A stretch of DNA of 64,000 nt from Roseateles toxinivorans (GTDB taxonomy: Bacteria; Pseudomonadota; Gammaproteobacteria; Burkholderiales; Burkholderiaceae_C). Shown here piece by piece: positions 17,691-25,701 of this stretch. The number at the start of each line of letters is the position of its first letter. Position 1 is the first letter of the stretch. The translations under genes were made by a program, and so were the position numbers. The notes beneath the pieces are model-generated. The model worked only from the letters and a program-made list of their open reading frames with translations, searched no databases and had not been told where the DNA came from. The stretch is taken from assembly GCF_004362525.1 (NCBI RefSeq), contig NZ_SNXS01000001.1, positions 420,520 through 484,519 of the forward strand. The letters run 5' to 3'.

Positions 17691-18667
17691 TGATGAAATC
17701 CTATTCACTCAGGGTCGAAGGCACACAAGTCCTCGTACAGCTGGCCGATGTGCCGATGCCCGAGGCCGGCCCCGGCCAGCTGCTGCTGAAGATGCATGCC
17801 GCCGGCCTGAACCGCGGCGAGTTCATACCCGGCGGGCTGATCAAGGGCGGTGCCGCCAAGCCTGCCGGCATCGAGGGCTCGGGCGAGATCGTTGCTCTGG
17901 GCGCTGGTGTCACCGGTCTGACGATAGGCCAGCGCGTGATGGGCCGCTGCCCCGGCGCCTTCTCCGAATTCGCGGTGATGGACGCACGCGAGGCACTGCC
18001 GGTGCCGGCCGGCCTGGCGATGGAAGCGGCCGCCGCGGTGCCGCTGACCCTGCTGGTGGTGCATGACATGCTGGTGCTGCAGGGTCGGCTTCAATCCGGC
18101 GAGTGGCTGCTGGTGACCGGAGTGTCCTCGGGCGTTGGCGTGGCCTCGCTGCAGGCGGCCAAGGCGTTGGGCGCCAAGGTCATCGGCACCTCTGGCTCAC
18201 CTGAAAAGCTGGCGCGCCTGCAGGCCCTGGGCCTGGATGTGGCCATCAACACCCGCTCACCGGACTTCGCTGCACAGGTGCTGGAAGCCACAGGCGGCCA
18301 GGGCGTGAACCTGGTGGTCAATACGGTCGGCGGCAGCGTATTTGCCGAATGCCTGCGCTGCATGGCCTTCGAGGGGCGGCTCGCCACCGTCGGCTATGTG
18401 GATCATCAGTTGAAGGCCGAGATCGACATACAGGCGTTGCACGTCAAGCGGCTGACGCTGTTCGGCGTGTCCAACAAGATGCGCAGCGCCGATCAGCGTG
18501 CTGCGGGTCTGCCCGCCTTCAAGGTCGACCTGCTGCCGGCAATTGCCGACGGCCGCATCCGGCCGCTCGTCGATAGGGTGTTCCCGTTCGACGAACTCGC
18601 GGCCGCCCAGGCTCATATGGAAACCAATCAGCACCTGGGCAAGATCGTGCTGAAGATCAGCGACTGA
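17687..18667 (+). CDS. Zinc-free MDR oxidoreductase (quinone oxidoreductase-like)
   Basis: About 326 aa. A GroES-like N-terminal domain (AAGLNRGEF, GIEGSGEIVALGAG) is followed by a Rossmann domain with the NADPH motif VSSGVGVASLQAAKALGAKV. The cysteine cluster for structural zinc is absent, as in the quinone oxidoreductase/enoyl reductase branch. Three consecutive ATGs (17687, 17690, 17693) are possible starts: 17687 overlaps the crotonase stop as ATGA, while 17693 sits better behind AAGGGG. It is third in the CoA-transferase operon and is likely to reduce an intermediate of that pathway. Confidence 0.87.
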   Translation: MMMKSYSLRVEGTQVLVQLADVPMPEAGPGQLLLKMHAAGLNRGEFIPGGLIKGGAAKPAGIEGSGEIVALGAGVTGLTIGQRVMGRCPGAFSEFAVMDAREALPVPAGLAMEAAAAVPLTLLVVHDMLVLQGRLQSGEWLLVTGVSSGVGVASLQAAKALGAKVIGTSGSPEKLARLQALGLDVAINTRSPDFAAQVLEATGGQGVNLVVNTVGGSVFAECLRCMAFEGRLATVGYVDHQLKAEIDIQALHVKRLTLFGVSNKMRSADQRAAGLPAFKVDLLPAIADGRIRPLVDRVFPFDELAAAQAHMETNQHLGKIVLKISD

Positions 18668-18685
18668 GATCGCAAGACCGGAGAC

Positions 18686-19669
18686 ATGATGCACAACACC
18701 AACCACAAGACCGGCACCCTGCTGGCTACCCTGCTGCTGCTTTGCGGTGCCGGCGCCGCCCAGGCCCAGGCCTGGCCGTCCAAGCCGATACGGCTGGTCA
18801 TCGGCTTCGCGCCCGGTGGCGCGGCTGACTACGTGGCCCGCACCATCGCCGACCCGCTGGGGCGCGTGCTCGGTCAGACGGTGACGGTCGATAACCGCGC
18901 CGGTGCAGGCAGCAGCCTGGCCGCCGACTTCGTGGCCAAGGCACCGGCCGATGGCTACACGCTGCTGATCGCCAGCCCCAGCAGCATCTCGGTCAACCCG
19001 GCGCTGAACCCCAAGCTCAGCTACAGCGCCAAGGACCTGCTGCCGGTCACCCGCGTCACGACCTCGCCGCTGGTCGTGGCGGTCAACCCGGGGGCGGGCA
19101 TCAACACCTTCCAGGAGCTGATCGCCACGGCCAAGGCCAAGCCGGGGGTGCTGAACTACACCACCTCGGGCAATGGCTCGGCGCCGCATCTGGGCGCGGC
19201 CCATTTCAGCAAGGTGGCCGGCGTGGATATGGTGCACATCCCCTACCGCGGCGGCGCACCGGCGATCCAGGCCGTGGTGGCCGGCGATGCCCAGCTGACC
19301 TTCGGCACGCCGCCCTCGGTCCTGCCCATGGTGCAGGCCGGCCGCCTGAAGGCGCTGGCCGTGACCAGCCCCAATCGCACGCCGCTGGTGCCCGATGTGC
19401 CGGGCACCATCGAGGCCGGCCTGCCTGGCTACAGTCTGTCGTTCTGGTACGGCTTCTTTGTGCCGGTGGGCACCCCGTCCGAGGTGACGAAGAAGCTGTT
19501 CGATGCCACGCAGCAGGTCATGCAGCGCCCCGAAGTGAAGGCCGCTTTGGCGCGCGAGGGCACCGAGGTGGCGATGTCGAAGTCGCCCGAGGACTTTGCC
19601 GCCTTCCTGACCGAGGACAACCGCTTCTGGGCCAAGCTGGTGAAAGACGCCGGTGTGAAGTCGGACTGA
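18686..19669 (+). CDS. Bug-family (TctC) solute-binding protein 2
   Basis: 327 aa with a cleavable signal peptide ending near AAQAQAWP. Family landmarks: WPSKPIRLVIGFAPGGAADYVAR, VDNRAGAGSSLAADFVAK, and IPYRGGAPAIQAVVAGD. Two adjacent ATGs (18686, 18689) follow a CCGGAG ribosome-binding site. It closes the rightward operon, 18 bp after the MDR gene. Together with Bug protein 1 it gives the island two distinct periplasmic receptors for one GntR regulator, suggesting two related ligands or two affinities. It is convergent with the EamA gene, with a 7-bp gap. Confidence 0.91.
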   Translation: MMHNTNHKTGTLLATLLLLCGAGAAQAQAWPSKPIRLVIGFAPGGAADYVARTIADPLGRVLGQTVTVDNRAGAGSSLAADFVAKAPADGYTLLIASPSSISVNPALNPKLSYSAKDLLPVTRVTTSPLVVAVNPGAGINTFQELIATAKAKPGVLNYTTSGNGSAPHLGAAHFSKVAGVDMVHIPYRGGAPAIQAVVAGDAQLTFGTPPSVLPMVQAGRLKALAVTSPNRTPLVPDVPGTIEAGLPGYSLSFWYGFFVPVGTPSEVTKKLFDATQQVMQRPEVKAALAREGTEVAMSKSPEDFAAFLTEDNRFWAKLVKDAGVKSD

Positions 19670-19676
19670 CTGCGGA

Positions 19677-20597
19677 TCAGGTCGCGCCGCTCTTGCGCCC
19701 GGCCAGCAGCAGCACCACGCCCACCAGCACCAGGCCCGCCGAGGCCCATTCGAACGAGCTGACCACCTCGCCGGCAATGCCCACGCCCAGCAGCATGGCG
19801 ATGACCGGATTGACGAAGCAGTAGCTGGAGGCCAGGCCGGTGGGCGCCTTGGCCAGCAGCACCATATAGGCGTTGAAGGCGATCAGCGAGCCGGCCACCA
19901 CCAGATAGAACCAGGCCGCCACCGACACCGGCTCGGGCGGCCATTGGCGGGCCAGCACGGCATAGTCGTCGCTGATGGCGGCCATCATCAGAAGCACCAC
20001 GCCGCCACAGATCATCTCGCTGGCAAAGCCGGTGGCGCCGGGGGCCAGCGGGAGGCGGCGCTGCGACAGCATGCTGCCGGCACACCAGGCCAGGCAGGCA
20101 ATGGCGATGGCGATCAGCCCCGGCGTGCTGGCGGCAAAACCTGCCCCCTGCGTCAGCAGCAGCACGCCACCCAGACCAAAGGCAATGCCCAGGGCCTCCA
20201 GCCGCGAGGGCAGATTGCCCATCAGCGCGTTGGCGGCGACCATCAGTACGGGAACCACGGCGATGAAGGCCACCACCAGGCCCGAGCCGACCGTCTGCTC
20301 GGCATAGGCCGTGCCGCCCATGCCGCCACCCAGCATCAGGGTGCCCACGGCCAGCGCATTGCGCCACTGACGGCGATCGGGCCAGGGTGCGCCGCGCCAG
20401 CGCATCCAGGCCATCAGCACAAGGCCGGCGACCAGAAAGCGCGAGCCCATCTGCACAAAGGGCGGCAGGCTGATCAGCGCGTACTTGATCGCCAGGTAGG
20501 TGGAGCCCCAGACCAGCCAGGTCGCGGCCAGGCAGGCAATGATCAAGGGCGAGAGGGCGGGAGTCGTCCGCAGCGGGGTCAGGGTGGCGGTGGTCAT
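19677..20597 (-). CDS. EamA/DMT-family exporter, YedA-like
   Basis: 306-aa inner-membrane protein with ten predicted hydrophobic segments in two EamA repeats. The N-terminal WLVWGSTYLAIKYALISLPP and MGSRFLVAGLVLMAW are characteristic of YedA-like members; the second repeat ends in GEVVSSFEWASAGLVLVGVVLLL. Such proteins export amino acids or other metabolites. The ATG at 20597 (MTTATLTPL) is preferred over an upstream in-frame start because it gives the normal N-terminus. It is divergent from the Lrp/AsnC gene over 105 bp, a common exporter-regulator arrangement that suggests amino-acid efflux. Confidence 0.87.
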   Translation of the reverse strand: MTTATLTPLRTTPALSPLIIACLAATWLVWGSTYLAIKYALISLPPFVQMGSRFLVAGLVLMAWMRWRGAPWPDRRQWRNALAVGTLMLGGGMGGTAYAEQTVGSGLVVAFIAVVPVLMVAANALMGNLPSRLEALGIAFGLGGVLLLTQGAGFAASTPGLIAIAIACLAWCAGSMLSQRRLPLAPGATGFASEMICGGVVLLMMAAISDDYAVLARQWPPEPVSVAAWFYLVVAGSLIAFNAYMVLLAKAPTGLASSYCFVNPVIAMLLGVGIAGEVVSSFEWASAGLVLVGVVLLLAGRKSGAT

Positions 20598-20702
20598 GCT
20601 GCAAATCGTAGAGAGCAAGCAGATTGCGGTGAATGTCAGTTCACAGGACTTCACCGGGTTTGAGCTTGCATTTCATTGTTTTCGTGGTGCTAAGCTTTGA
20701 AT

Positions 20703-21194
20703 ATGGAATCTGGAATAGCCTTGGACGCCCATGACACCCGCATCCTGCTGGAACTGCAGGCGGATGCCCGTCTGTCGATGGCCGAGCTGGGCCGGCGCGT
20801 GCACCTGAGCCAGCCGGCCGTGACCGAGCGGGTGCGCAAGCTGGAGAGCGCAGGCGTGATCTCGGGCTACCGGGCCACCGTCAACCTGGCGGCGCTGGGC
20901 TACGGCATCCGGGCGCTGATGCGTGTGGGCCGCACCGACTACCCTCGCATGGTCAAGCTGGTGGAGGACACGCCCGAGGTGATCCGCTGCCACAACATCA
21001 CCGGCAGCGACAGCTGGATGCTGGAGATCGCCGTGCTGGACGTGGCCCATCTGGATGCCGTGGTGAGCCGCTTCTGCATGCTCGGCGAGACGGCCACCGC
21101 TATCATCCTCAGCACCGTGCGTGAGCAGCAGGCCGTGCGCCCGGCGCGGCGCGAGGACGTGAAGCCGCCGCAGCGCAGCGCCAAGCCGGGCTGA
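20703..21194 (+). CDS. Lrp/AsnC-family transcriptional regulator
   Basis: 163 aa. The N-terminal HTH is DTRILLELQADARLSMAELG with recognition helix HLSQPAVTERVRKLES; the C-terminal RAM/AsnC domain follows (IRCHNITGSDSWMLEIAVLDVAHLD). The start is the ATG at 20703. It is probably a feast/famine-type sensor of amino acids that controls the divergent EamA exporter and itself. The gene ends one base before the serB stop of the opposite strand. Confidence 0.93.
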   Translation: MESGIALDAHDTRILLELQADARLSMAELGRRVHLSQPAVTERVRKLESAGVISGYRATVNLAALGYGIRALMRVGRTDYPRMVKLVEDTPEVIRCHNITGSDSWMLEIAVLDVAHLDAVVSRFCMLGETATAIILSTVREQQAVRPARREDVKPPQRSAKPG

Positions 21195-21195
21195 C

Positions 21196-21894
21196 TCAGT
21201 TCAGCAGGTCCAGCAGGCGATCGAGGCCACCGTCGTTGATGGCCACCATCGCCTGCTCGCGCACCTTCGGTTTGGCGTGGTAGGCCACGGACAGGCCTGC
21301 CGCGCCCATCATCGGCAGGTCATTGGCGCCGTCGCCGACGGCGATGGCCTGCTCGGGCCTGCAACCGATCTCGGCGCAGCATTGCAGCAGCATGCGCCGC
21401 TTCTCCTCGCCGTCGCAGATCTCGCCCCAGGACTGCATCACGAGGCCGCCGGTCAGCACGCCGTCCTTGAACTCCAGCTCGTTGCTGCGCACGAAGTCCA
21501 TGCCCAGCTCGGCAGCCACAAAGCGGGTGAAGAAGGTGAAACCACCCGAGACGAGCACCAGCTTGATGCCGGCGCTTTTCAACGCCGCGCACAAGGCGCG
21601 GGCACCGGGGTTGAACTGCAGCCGCTCCTTCAGCACGCCTTCCAGCGCCGACATCGGCACGCCCTTGAGCAGGGCCAGTCGGCGGCGCAGGCTGTCCTTG
21701 AAGTCGGTGATCTCGCCGCGCATCGCCGCCTCGGTGATGGCCGCCACCTCCGCCTTTCGGCCGGCCGCGTCGGCAATCTCGTCGATGCACTCGATATTGA
21801 TCAGCGTCGAGTCCATGTCGAAGGCGGCCAAGCGGAAGTTGCTCAGCAGCAGCGGCGGGGTGAAGCCTTGGGTGATAAGGGTCGGGTCTTGCAT
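21196..21894 (-). CDS. serB: Phosphoserine phosphatase
   Basis: HAD-superfamily enzyme catalysing the last step of serine synthesis, O-phosphoserine to serine. 232 aa. HAD motif I is FDMDSTLINIECIDEIA, the SGGFTFFT segment carries motif II, and motif III/IV is GDGANDLPMMGAAGLSVAYHAKPKV, all characteristic of SerB. The short N-terminus lacks the ACT-like extension of some homologues. Start at 21894 behind AGGAACC; an upstream frame runs into the REPIN repeat and is not coding. It lies downstream of mfd on the same strand, separated by the repeat. Confidence 0.95.
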   Translation of the reverse strand: MQDPTLITQGFTPPLLLSNFRLAAFDMDSTLINIECIDEIADAAGRKAEVAAITEAAMRGEITDFKDSLRRRLALLKGVPMSALEGVLKERLQFNPGARALCAALKSAGIKLVLVSGGFTFFTRFVAAELGMDFVRSNELEFKDGVLTGGLVMQSWGEICDGEEKRRMLLQCCAEIGCRPEQAIAVGDGANDLPMMGAAGLSVAYHAKPKVREQAMVAINDGGLDRLLDLLN

Positions 21895-21913
21895 ATCGGT
21901 TCCTGAGAAATTC

Positions 21914-21998
21914 GTAGCCTGGATGCAGCGAAGCGGAATCCGGGGCTCCTGGCGAGCATGTGCCGGCCCCGGATTGCGCTGCACTTCATCCGGGTTAC
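21914..21998. repeat. REPIN-like inverted repeat between mfd and serB
   Basis: Left arm 21914-21945 begins GTAGCCTGGAT and ends ATCCGGGG; right arm 21967-21998 is its imperfect reverse complement (26 of 32 positions). Each arm can itself fold (CCNGGAT...ATCCGGG). The GTAG foot followed by a hairpin, present as an inverted pair, is the hallmark of REP sequences mobilised by RAYT transposases. It is related in sequence to the tighter element at 54003-54064. It sits between the mfd stop and the serB start. Confidence 0.8.
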
Positions 21999-22002
21999 CT
22001 GG

Positions 22003-25000
22003 TCAAGCGGGCGTGGTCGGTTTGCCCAGCAGGCGTAGCACTTCGCGTATCGCCTGGGCGCGGTCCTTGGGATCGGTCAGCTGCTTGTCGATGCGCAGCT
22101 TGTCGTTGCCGACCAGCTTGATGGTCTTGTTCTTCTGCACCATCTCGATCACGCGCAGTGCGTCGATCGGTGGGTTCGGGCGGAAGCTGATGTTCATCAC
22201 CGTCGGCGCGGCATCTATCTTCTGCACACCGTAGGGCTTGGCGAGCACGCGCAGGCGGTGCGTGTCGAACAGTGTCTGGCCCTGGGTCGGCAGCTTGCCG
22301 AAGCGGTCGGTGATCTCCTCGAGCATGGCATCGATCTGCTCATTCTTCTCGGCCGTGGCCAGGCGTTTGTACAGGCTCAGGCGCACATGGACGTCGCCGC
22401 AATAGGCGTCGGGCAAGAGGGCGGGGGCGTGCAGATTGATCTCGGTGGTGGCGGCCAGCGGGCTCAAGAGGTCCGGCTCGCGGCCGGCCTTCAGCGAGCG
22501 CACGGCCTCGGCCAACATGTCGTTGTAGAGCTGGAAGCCGACTTCCATCATGTTGCCGCTCTGGTTCTCGCCCAGCACCTCGCCGGCGCCGCGTATCTCC
22601 AGGTCATGCATGGCCAGATAGAAACCGGAGCCCAGCTCTTCCATGCTCTGGATCGCGTCCAGCCGCTGCTGGGCCTGCTTGGTCAGGCTCTGCACATCGG
22701 GCACCATCAGATAGGCATAGGCCTGGTGGTGCGAGCGGCCGACACGGCCACGCAGCTGGTGCAGCTGGGCCAGGCCGAATTTGTCAGCACGGCTGATGAT
22801 GATGGTGTTGGCGCTGGGCACGTCAATACCGGTCTCGATGATGGTCGAGCACAAGAGCAGGTTGTGCTTGCCGCCGACGAACTCGCGCATCACCCGCTCC
22901 AGCTCGCGCTCGGGCATCTGGCCATGGGCCACGGCGATGCGGGCCTCGGGCACCAGCTCCAGCAGCTTCTGCGCGCGGTTCTGAATCGTCTCGACCTCGT
23001 TGTGCAGGAAGTAGACCTGGCCGCCGCGCTTCAACTCGCGCAGCACGGCCTCGCGTATCGTGCCGCTGGACTCGCTGCGCACAAAGGTCTTGATCGCCAG
23101 GCGGCGCTGCGGGGCGGTGGCAATCACGCTCAGGTCGCGCAGGCCTTCCAGCGCCATGCCCAAGGTGCGCGGTATCGGCGTGGCGGTCAGCGTCAGCACA
23201 TCGACCTCGGCGCGCAGGGCCTTCATCGCCTCCTTGTGGCGCACGCCGAAGCGGTGCTCCTCGTCGATCACCAATAGACCCAGGCGCTTGAACTTGACGT
23301 CCTGGCTGAGCAGCTTGTGCGTGCCGACGACGATGTCTATCGTGCCATCGGCAATGCCCTCGACCGCCGCCTTGATCTCCTTGGGCGAGCGGAAGCGGCT
23401 CATCTCGGCCACCTTGACCGGCCACTTACCGAAGCGGTCCGAGATGTTCTGGAAATGCTGCTCGGCGAGCAGCGTGGTGGGCGCGAGTATCGCCACCTGC
23501 TTGCCGCCGATCACCGACACGAAGGCGGCGCGCAGCGCGACCTCGGTCTTGCCAAAGCCGACGTCGCCGCAGACCAGCCGGTCCATCGGCTTCGGTGAAA
23601 TCATGTCCTGTATCACCGCATGGATGGCGGCGCGCTGGTCCGGCGTCTCCTCGAAGCCGAAGCTGGCCGCGAAGGCCTCGTAGTCGTGCGGCGAGAAGCG
23701 GAAGGCATAGCCCTCGCGGGCGGCGCGGCGGGCATACAGATTGAGCAGCTCGGCCGCGGTGTCGCGCACCTGTTCGGCGGCCTTGCGCTTGGCTTTTTCC
23801 CACTGACCGGAGCCCAGCCGGTGCAGCGGCGCCTCTTCGGCGCTGACGCCGGTGTAGCGGCTGATCAGATGCAGCTGCGCCACCGGCACGTAGAGCGTTG
23901 CCTTGTCGGCGTACTCGAGATGCAGGAACTCCGAGGCGCCGTCGCCGATGTCGATATTGATCAGGCCCTGGTAGCGGCCTATGCCATGGTTGACGTGGAC
24001 CACCGGGTCGCCGACCTTCAGCTCGGACAGGTCCTTGATCAGCGCATTGACGTCGCTGACCTGCTCCTGCTTGCGGCGGCGTCTCGTCGTCGGCGTGGTG
24101 GCAAAGAGTTCGGTTTCCGTGAAGAACTGGATCTGCCGTTCAGCTTCGGGCTCGAACCAGAAGAAGCCTTCGGCCAGGGGCGCGGCCGTGATCGCGAACT
24201 TCTCGTCGCTGGCGATGAATTCGTCCAGCGTAGCCACCGACGGTGGATCGATCTTGTTGTCGCGCAGCAGCTCCAGCAGGCTCTCGCGCCGGCCCTCGCT
24301 CTCGGCCAGCAAGAGCACGCGATGCGGCGTGCTCTTCAGATGGTCTTGCAGGCGCTGTAGCGGCTCCTGCGCGCCGCGCTCGACGCTGACGTCGGGCAGC
24401 GGCCGGGCGTAGTCCACCGCCTCGGTGCCGCGTAGGGCCAGCACCGGATGCGGGTGCGTCAGCGAGAAGAAGTCCTCGGGCCGCAGGAACAGCTCCTCGG
24501 GCGGCAGGATGGGCCGCTCGGGGTCGTGCTGCAGGAAGCGGTGGCGCTCGCGGGTGTCCACCCAGTAGCGGCCCAAGGCCTCGTCCAGATCGCCGTGCAG
24601 GACGATGGTGGCCTGCTCGCCCAGGTAGTCGAAGATCGTCGCCGTCTGCTCGAAGAACAGCGGCAGGTAGTACTCGATGCCGCCGGTGGCAATCGATTGG
24701 TCAATGTCCTTGTACAGACGCGACTTGGTCGGGTCGCCGTCCATCTTCTCGCGCCAGCGGGCACGGAAGGCCTTGCGCGCCGGCTCGTCCATAGGGAACT
24801 CGCGGCCGGGCAGCAGGCGGACCTCGGGCACCGGGTAGAGGCTGCGCTGACTGTCCGGGTCGAAGGTGCGGATCGAATCGACCTCGTCGCCGAACAGATC
24901 GACGCGGTAGGGCACTAGCGAACCCATGGGGAACAGATCGATCAGCCCGCCGCGCACCGCGTACTCGCCGGGCGAAACGACCTGGCTGACATGGGTGTAG

Positions 25001-25455
25001 CCGCCCAGCGTCAGCTGCGCCTTCAGGCTGGCCTCATCGAGCCGCTGCTTCTGCTTGAAGTTGAAGGTGGTGGCGGCCAGAAAGCTGGTCGGCGCCAGGC
25101 GGGTCAGGGCGGTGGTGGCCGGCAGCAGCACGACGTCGATCTCGTGGGTGTGGCGGTTCTGCAGCAGGCGCCACAGCGTGGCCAGGCGTTCCGAGATCAG
25201 GTCCTGGTGCGGGCTGAAGGTGTCGTAGGGCAGGGTCTCCCAGTCGGGGAACACGGCCACCTTCAGGCCCGGCACGAAGAAGGGCAGTTCGTCTTCGAGA
25301 CGTTGCGTGTCGCCCGGGTCGGCGGTGATGATGGCCGTGATGCGACCTGAAGCCACCTGCTTTTGCACGAACTGCGCCAGCATCAGCGCATCGGCCGAGC
25401 CTACGGGGCGGGGCAGGGTAAAGCGTTTACCGGGGGCAATGGAGGGCAGCTGCAT
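22003..25455 (-). CDS. mfd: Transcription-repair coupling factor
   Basis: 1150-aa SF2 DNA translocase that removes stalled RNA polymerase at lesions and recruits UvrA. Visible parts: the UvrB-like N-terminal domains (RITAIITADPGDTQRLEDEL, GGYTHVSQVVSPGEYAVRGG), the RNA polymerase-interacting domain (LKVGDPVVHVNHGIGRYQGL), the helicase core with Walker A CGDVGFGKTEVALRA, DEEHRFGVRHKE, and motif VI QLRGRVGRSHHQAYAY, then the C-terminal TRCF domain. Start at 25455; a perfect 7-bp hairpin lies in the leader about 20 nt upstream. Length and motifs are complete. Confidence 0.97.
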   Translation of the reverse strand: MQLPSIAPGKRFTLPRPVGSADALMLAQFVQKQVASGRITAIITADPGDTQRLEDELPFFVPGLKVAVFPDWETLPYDTFSPHQDLISERLATLWRLLQNRHTHEIDVVLLPATTALTRLAPTSFLAATTFNFKQKQRLDEASLKAQLTLGGYTHVSQVVSPGEYAVRGGLIDLFPMGSLVPYRVDLFGDEVDSIRTFDPDSQRSLYPVPEVRLLPGREFPMDEPARKAFRARWREKMDGDPTKSRLYKDIDQSIATGGIEYYLPLFFEQTATIFDYLGEQATIVLHGDLDEALGRYWVDTRERHRFLQHDPERPILPPEELFLRPEDFFSLTHPHPVLALRGTEAVDYARPLPDVSVERGAQEPLQRLQDHLKSTPHRVLLLAESEGRRESLLELLRDNKIDPPSVATLDEFIASDEKFAITAAPLAEGFFWFEPEAERQIQFFTETELFATTPTTRRRRKQEQVSDVNALIKDLSELKVGDPVVHVNHGIGRYQGLINIDIGDGASEFLHLEYADKATLYVPVAQLHLISRYTGVSAEEAPLHRLGSGQWEKAKRKAAEQVRDTAAELLNLYARRAAREGYAFRFSPHDYEAFAASFGFEETPDQRAAIHAVIQDMISPKPMDRLVCGDVGFGKTEVALRAAFVSVIGGKQVAILAPTTLLAEQHFQNISDRFGKWPVKVAEMSRFRSPKEIKAAVEGIADGTIDIVVGTHKLLSQDVKFKRLGLLVIDEEHRFGVRHKEAMKALRAEVDVLTLTATPIPRTLGMALEGLRDLSVIATAPQRRLAIKTFVRSESSGTIREAVLRELKRGGQVYFLHNEVETIQNRAQKLLELVPEARIAVAHGQMPERELERVMREFVGGKHNLLLCSTIIETGIDVPSANTIIISRADKFGLAQLHQLRGRVGRSHHQAYAYLMVPDVQSLTKQAQQRLDAIQSMEELGSGFYLAMHDLEIRGAGEVLGENQSGNMMEVGFQLYNDMLAEAVRSLKAGREPDLLSPLAATTEINLHAPALLPDAYCGDVHVRLSLYKRLATAEKNEQIDAMLEEITDRFGKLPTQGQTLFDTHRLRVLAKPYGVQKIDAAPTVMNISFRPNPPIDALRVIEMVQKNKTIKLVGNDKLRIDKQLTDPKDRAQAIREVLRLLGKPTTPA

Positions 25456-25472
25456 GGTGCACAAATGAGTTC

Positions 25473-25509
25473 AGCCCCGGAACGGGGCTTGAGGATGGCT
25501 TCGATTGTA
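25473..25509 (-). promoter_or_regulatory. mfd leader: -10-like TACAAT and a GC hairpin
   Basis: On the minus strand TACAAT (25509-25504) can serve as the -10 for mfd. Between it and the ATG lies AGCCCCG-TTC-CGGGGCT (25489-25473), a perfect 7-bp stem with a three-base loop, not followed by a T-run. It may affect mRNA stability or translation. No clear -35 is visible. Confidence 0.4.
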
Positions 25510-25701
25510 GGGATGCGCGCTGATCGCACGCTTTCCCGCCAGCCGCGCCACGGCGGCCGACAGCAGGGTTGAGTTGAGTCAAGTGCAGAAAACCTGGCCT
25601 GACTAACATCAAAACAAGGGAGTCGATACCGCTCGCGTACCCTCGCAAGGGTGCCGATCGATGGTTGTGCCACGCCCATGGGCGGCCAGCCAGGAGTCCT
25701 G

